Made by a program: the position numbers and the translations under genes
Assembly (NCBI RefSeq): GCF_016907295.1
Contig: NZ_JAFBBR010000001.1
Coordinates: 2,108,001 to 2,172,000 of the forward strand
DNA length: 64,000 bases
Direction: 5' to 3'
Source of the DNA: Microbacterium dextranolyticum
Lineage (GTDB): Bacteria; Actinomycetota; Actinomycetes; Actinomycetales; Microbacteriaceae
Part shown: one piece after another, positions 61,933 through 64,000 of the stretch
Numbering within the stretch: the first letter of the stretch is position 1
How the letters are laid out: every line of letters starts with the position of its first letter
The notes under the pieces: model-generated
What the model was told of the DNA's origin: nothing
Seen by the model: only the letters and a program-made list of their open reading frames with translations
Database searches by the model: none

Positions 61933-62640
61933 TCAGGATCGCGGTGCGGCGTCGACCAGGAAGATGTGCGACGCGACCTCCACGGGCAGCTCGAGCCCTT
62001 CGTCGAAGCCCTCCATCTGCACGAGGACGTAGCCCTCGTTGAAACGGAAGTCGCCGGCCGCGCCGGGCACGACACCCGCGTCGCGCAGCTGGGTCAGCAG
62101 CTCGGGGTCGACCTGGACGGGCTCAGCCAGGCGCCGTACGGTGCCACTGAGGGGTCCGCCGGTCTCGTTCAGCTGGCGGACGAGTCCGACCACGCCGTCA
62201 TCGAAGGTGTGGGCCGGTGCGTCGCCGAGCTGGTCGAGACCCGGAATCGGGTTGCCGTACGGCGACTCGGTCGGATGCCCCAGCAGCTCGATCAGGCGAC
62301 GCTCGACGAGCTCGCTCATGACGTGCTCCCAGCGGCACGCCTCATCGTGCACGTACGCCCAGTCGAGGCCGATGACATCGCTCAGCAGACGCTCGGCGAG
62401 CCGATGCTTGCGCATCACGTCGACGGCCTTCTGCCTGCCGGATTCGGTCAGCGCCAGCGACCGGTCGTCGGTGACGACCACGAGGCCGTCGCGCTCCATG
62501 CGACCGACCGTCTGCGAGACCGTGGGCCCGGAGTGCCCGAGCCGTTCGGAGATGCGCGCGCGCAGGGGCACGATTCCCTCTTCCTCGAGCTCGAGGATGG
62601 TGCGCAGGTACATCTCAGTGGTGTCGATCAGATCGGTCAT
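61933..62640 (-). CDS. DtxR-family metal-dependent transcriptional regulator
   Basis: A 235-residue DtxR/IdeR-type regulator: N-terminal winged HTH (DTTEMYLRTILELEEEGIVP, RISERLGHSGPTVSQTVGRM), dimerisation/metal domain with MRKHRLAERLLSDVIGLDW and HDEACRWEHVMSELVERRL (Cys, Glu, His metal ligands), and a C-terminal FeoA-like SH3 domain. It represses iron or manganese uptake genes when metal is bound. ATG 62640. It is divergent from serC. Confidence 0.9.
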   Translation of the reverse strand: MTDLIDTTEMYLRTILELEEEGIVPLRARISERLGHSGPTVSQTVGRMERDGLVVVTDDRSLALTESGRQKAVDVMRKHRLAERLLSDVIGLDWAYVHDEACRWEHVMSELVERRLIELLGHPTESPYGNPIPGLDQLGDAPAHTFDDGVVGLVRQLNETGGPLSGTVRRLAEPVQVDPELLTQLRDAGVVPGAAGDFRFNEGYVLVQMEGFDEGLELPVEVASHIFLVDAAPRS

Positions 62641-62755
62641 GTCTGCCTCGGGGCGCGGGACGGTGTGCGCTCCCAGCCTATCCGTTCGCGGGTGCGCGGG
62701 ATTTGACCCGGCGACCGGACGGGACGGTCCGGCCGCCCGCCCTAGAATCGGTGGC

Positions 62756-63874
62756 ATGTCCCACGTGACCCTGCCTCGCGAGATTCTTCCCACCGACGGC
62801 CGCTTCGGCTGCGGACCTTCGAAGGTGCGCCCCGAACAGCTGGCCGCCCTTGCCGGTCCCGGCTCGGTGCTCATGGGAACGTCGCACCGTCAGTCGCCGA
62901 TCAAGAACCTCGTCGGCCAGGTCCGGATGGGCCTCAGCGACCTGCTCCGCCTGCCCGACGGCTACGAGATCATCGTCGGCAACGGCGGCGCGTCGGCGTT
63001 CTGGGACGCCGCAGCCTTCGGTCTGATCGAGCGTCGCGCCCAGAACCTCGTGTTCGGCGAGTTCGGCGGCAAGTTCGCCGCGGCCGCCGCCGCCCCGTGG
63101 CTCGAAGCGCCCGACGTGCGCAAGGTCGCCCCCGGTACGAGCACGGTCGCGGAGGTCGTCGCCGGTGTCGACGTGTACGCCTGGCCGCACAACGAGACCT
63201 CGACCGGTGTCGCCGCCGCGGTGACGCGCGTGCACGGCGACGAGGGCGCGCTGACCGTCATCGATGCGACGAGCGCCGCGGGCGGCATCAACCTGCGTAT
63301 CTCCGAGGCGGACGTCTACTACTTCTCGCCGCAGAAGAACCTCGGCTCCGACGGCGGCCTGTGGTTCGCCGCGGTCTCGCCCGCCGCGATCGAGCGCATC
63401 GAGCGCATCGCCGCGTCGGACCGCTACATCCCCGAGTTCCTCAGCCTGAAGAACGCGCTCGACAACTCGCGCCTCAACCAGACGCTGAACACGCCCGCCG
63501 TCGCGACGCTGTTTCTGCTCGACAAGCAGCTCGAGTGGATCAACGGCAACGGCGGACTCGGATGGGCCTCCGCGCGCACCGCCGAGTCCTCGTCCGTGCT
63601 GTACGACTGGGCGGCCTCCGCGTCGTACGCGACGCCGTTCGTGGCCGAGGCGGCCGACCGCTCCCCCGTGGTCGTCACGATCGACTTCGACGACACGGTG
63701 GATGCCGCCGCCGTCGCCGCGAGCCTGCGCGCCAACGACATCGTCGACACCGAGCCGTACCGCAAGCTCGGCCGCAACCAGCTGCGCATCGCGACGTTCG
63801 TCTCGATCGACCCCGAGGACGTCCGTCAGCTCGTCAAGTGCATCGAGTACACGGTCGAGCACCAGCAGGGCTGA
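62756..63874 (+). CDS. serC: Phosphoserine transaminase
   Basis: A 372-residue PLP aminotransferase of the actinobacterial SerC type. It makes phosphoserine from 3-phosphohydroxypyruvate and glutamate in serine synthesis. Motifs: FGCGPSKVRPEQL at the start, NGGASAFWDAAAFGL for phosphate binding, TVIDATSAAGG, and YYFSPQKNLGSDGG with the PLP Lys (about residue 200). ATG 62756. Hairpin terminator downstream. Confidence 0.95.
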   Translation: MSHVTLPREILPTDGRFGCGPSKVRPEQLAALAGPGSVLMGTSHRQSPIKNLVGQVRMGLSDLLRLPDGYEIIVGNGGASAFWDAAAFGLIERRAQNLVFGEFGGKFAAAAAAPWLEAPDVRKVAPGTSTVAEVVAGVDVYAWPHNETSTGVAAAVTRVHGDEGALTVIDATSAAGGINLRISEADVYYFSPQKNLGSDGGLWFAAVSPAAIERIERIAASDRYIPEFLSLKNALDNSRLNQTLNTPAVATLFLLDKQLEWINGNGGLGWASARTAESSSVLYDWAASASYATPFVAEAADRSPVVVTIDFDDTVDAAAVAASLRANDIVDTEPYRKLGRNQLRIATFVSIDPEDVRQLVKCIEYTVEHQQG

Positions 63875-63885
63875 TCATCGCCGTG

Positions 63886-63918
63886 GGGTGCTGACGCGGC
63901 GGAACCGCCTCAGCACCC
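63886..63918. terminator. Hairpin terminator after serC
   Basis: Arms gggtgctga (63886-63894) and tcagcaccc (63910-63918), with an inner gcgg/ccgc pairing, lie between serC and a convergent acidic-tail gene. Confidence 0.75.
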
Positions 63919-63925
63919 TGCGGGA

Positions 63926-64000
63926 TCACTCGTCGTCGGACTCGAGGTCGTCGTCCTCGTCCGCGGCATCCGATTCGAGGTCGTCCTCGTCAGACTCGAG
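63926..64000 (-). CDS. Acidic C-terminus of a gene running off the right edge
   Basis: Twenty-four residues are visible, almost all Asp, Glu, Ser and Leu (ending DEDDDLESDDE), then TGA at 63926-63928. Acidic tails of this type occur on an actinobacterial hypothetical protein (DUF3027) found near serC, but the visible part cannot confirm that. Confidence 0.7.
   Translation of the reverse strand, partial: LESDEDDLESDAADEDDDLESDDE

Noticed and set aside
1..64000. CRISPR array
   Set aside because: No regularly spaced identical repeats of 24-40 bp with unique spacers were seen; the tandem repeats present are two units or degenerate.

Overview
The window comes from a high-GC actinobacterium, most probably Microbacterium or a close relative in the Microbacteriaceae. 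The signs are strong G/C codon bias, Lsr2, an ImuA/ImuB/DnaE2 SOS mutasome behind a GAAC-N4-GTTC LexA box, DUF2510 and Excalibur domains, and gene content typical of that family. Genus is inferred; no rRNA gene is present.

Positions 1-11.4 kb look like chromosome: an AAA helicase-like protein with degenerate ATPase motifs (cut by the left edge), an alkyltransferase-like protein whose catalytic Cys is Ala, an acetate symporter operon with a divergent GAF/LuxR regulator, an S4 RNA-binding protein, Lsr2, a catalase, a membrane HNH/Excalibur protein and a lipoprotein. From 11.5 to 24.2 kb five insertion sequences (IS3, IS481, IS5, ISL3, IS481-like) and IS remnants sit among a TetR/NmrA pair, a GIY-YIG-helicase plus MazG pair, a PD-(D/E)XK-type gene split by two adjacent IS elements, and a lone HsdR-N-type protein.

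From 24.24 to 46.22 kb lies an integrative element inserted in the 3' end of tRNA-Arg(CCU). A 23-bp copy of the tRNA end marks the far boundary, a tyrosine integrase abuts the tRNA, an excisionase-like gene sits near the other end, and a MobF-type relaxase/helicase suggests mobilisation. Its cargo is defensive in character. It has (i) a two-gene operon of a CorA-like membrane protein and a P-loop NTPase. It has (ii) a five-gene, translationally coupled operon of two unknown proteins, a NERD-nuclease/UvrD-type helicase, DrmA and DrmB, i.e. a DISARM-like core with non-standard partners and no recognisable drmC. It has (iii) a Vsr / C5-cytosine methyltransferase / NaeI-type endonuclease restriction-modification system.

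From 46.3 kb to the end the window is chromosome again: PAP2 phosphatase, GH114-like lipoprotein, pyruvate oxidase, the acetoin operon alsSD with its LysR regulator, the imuA-imuB-dnaE2 SOS operon, an HNH protein, a very short gene ending in a terminator hairpin, an M23 murein peptidase with a structured leader, a DtxR-family regulator, serC, and the acidic tail of a further gene. The best candidates for an undescribed system are the DISARM-like operon with its two unknown partners and the CorA-like/NTPase pair.
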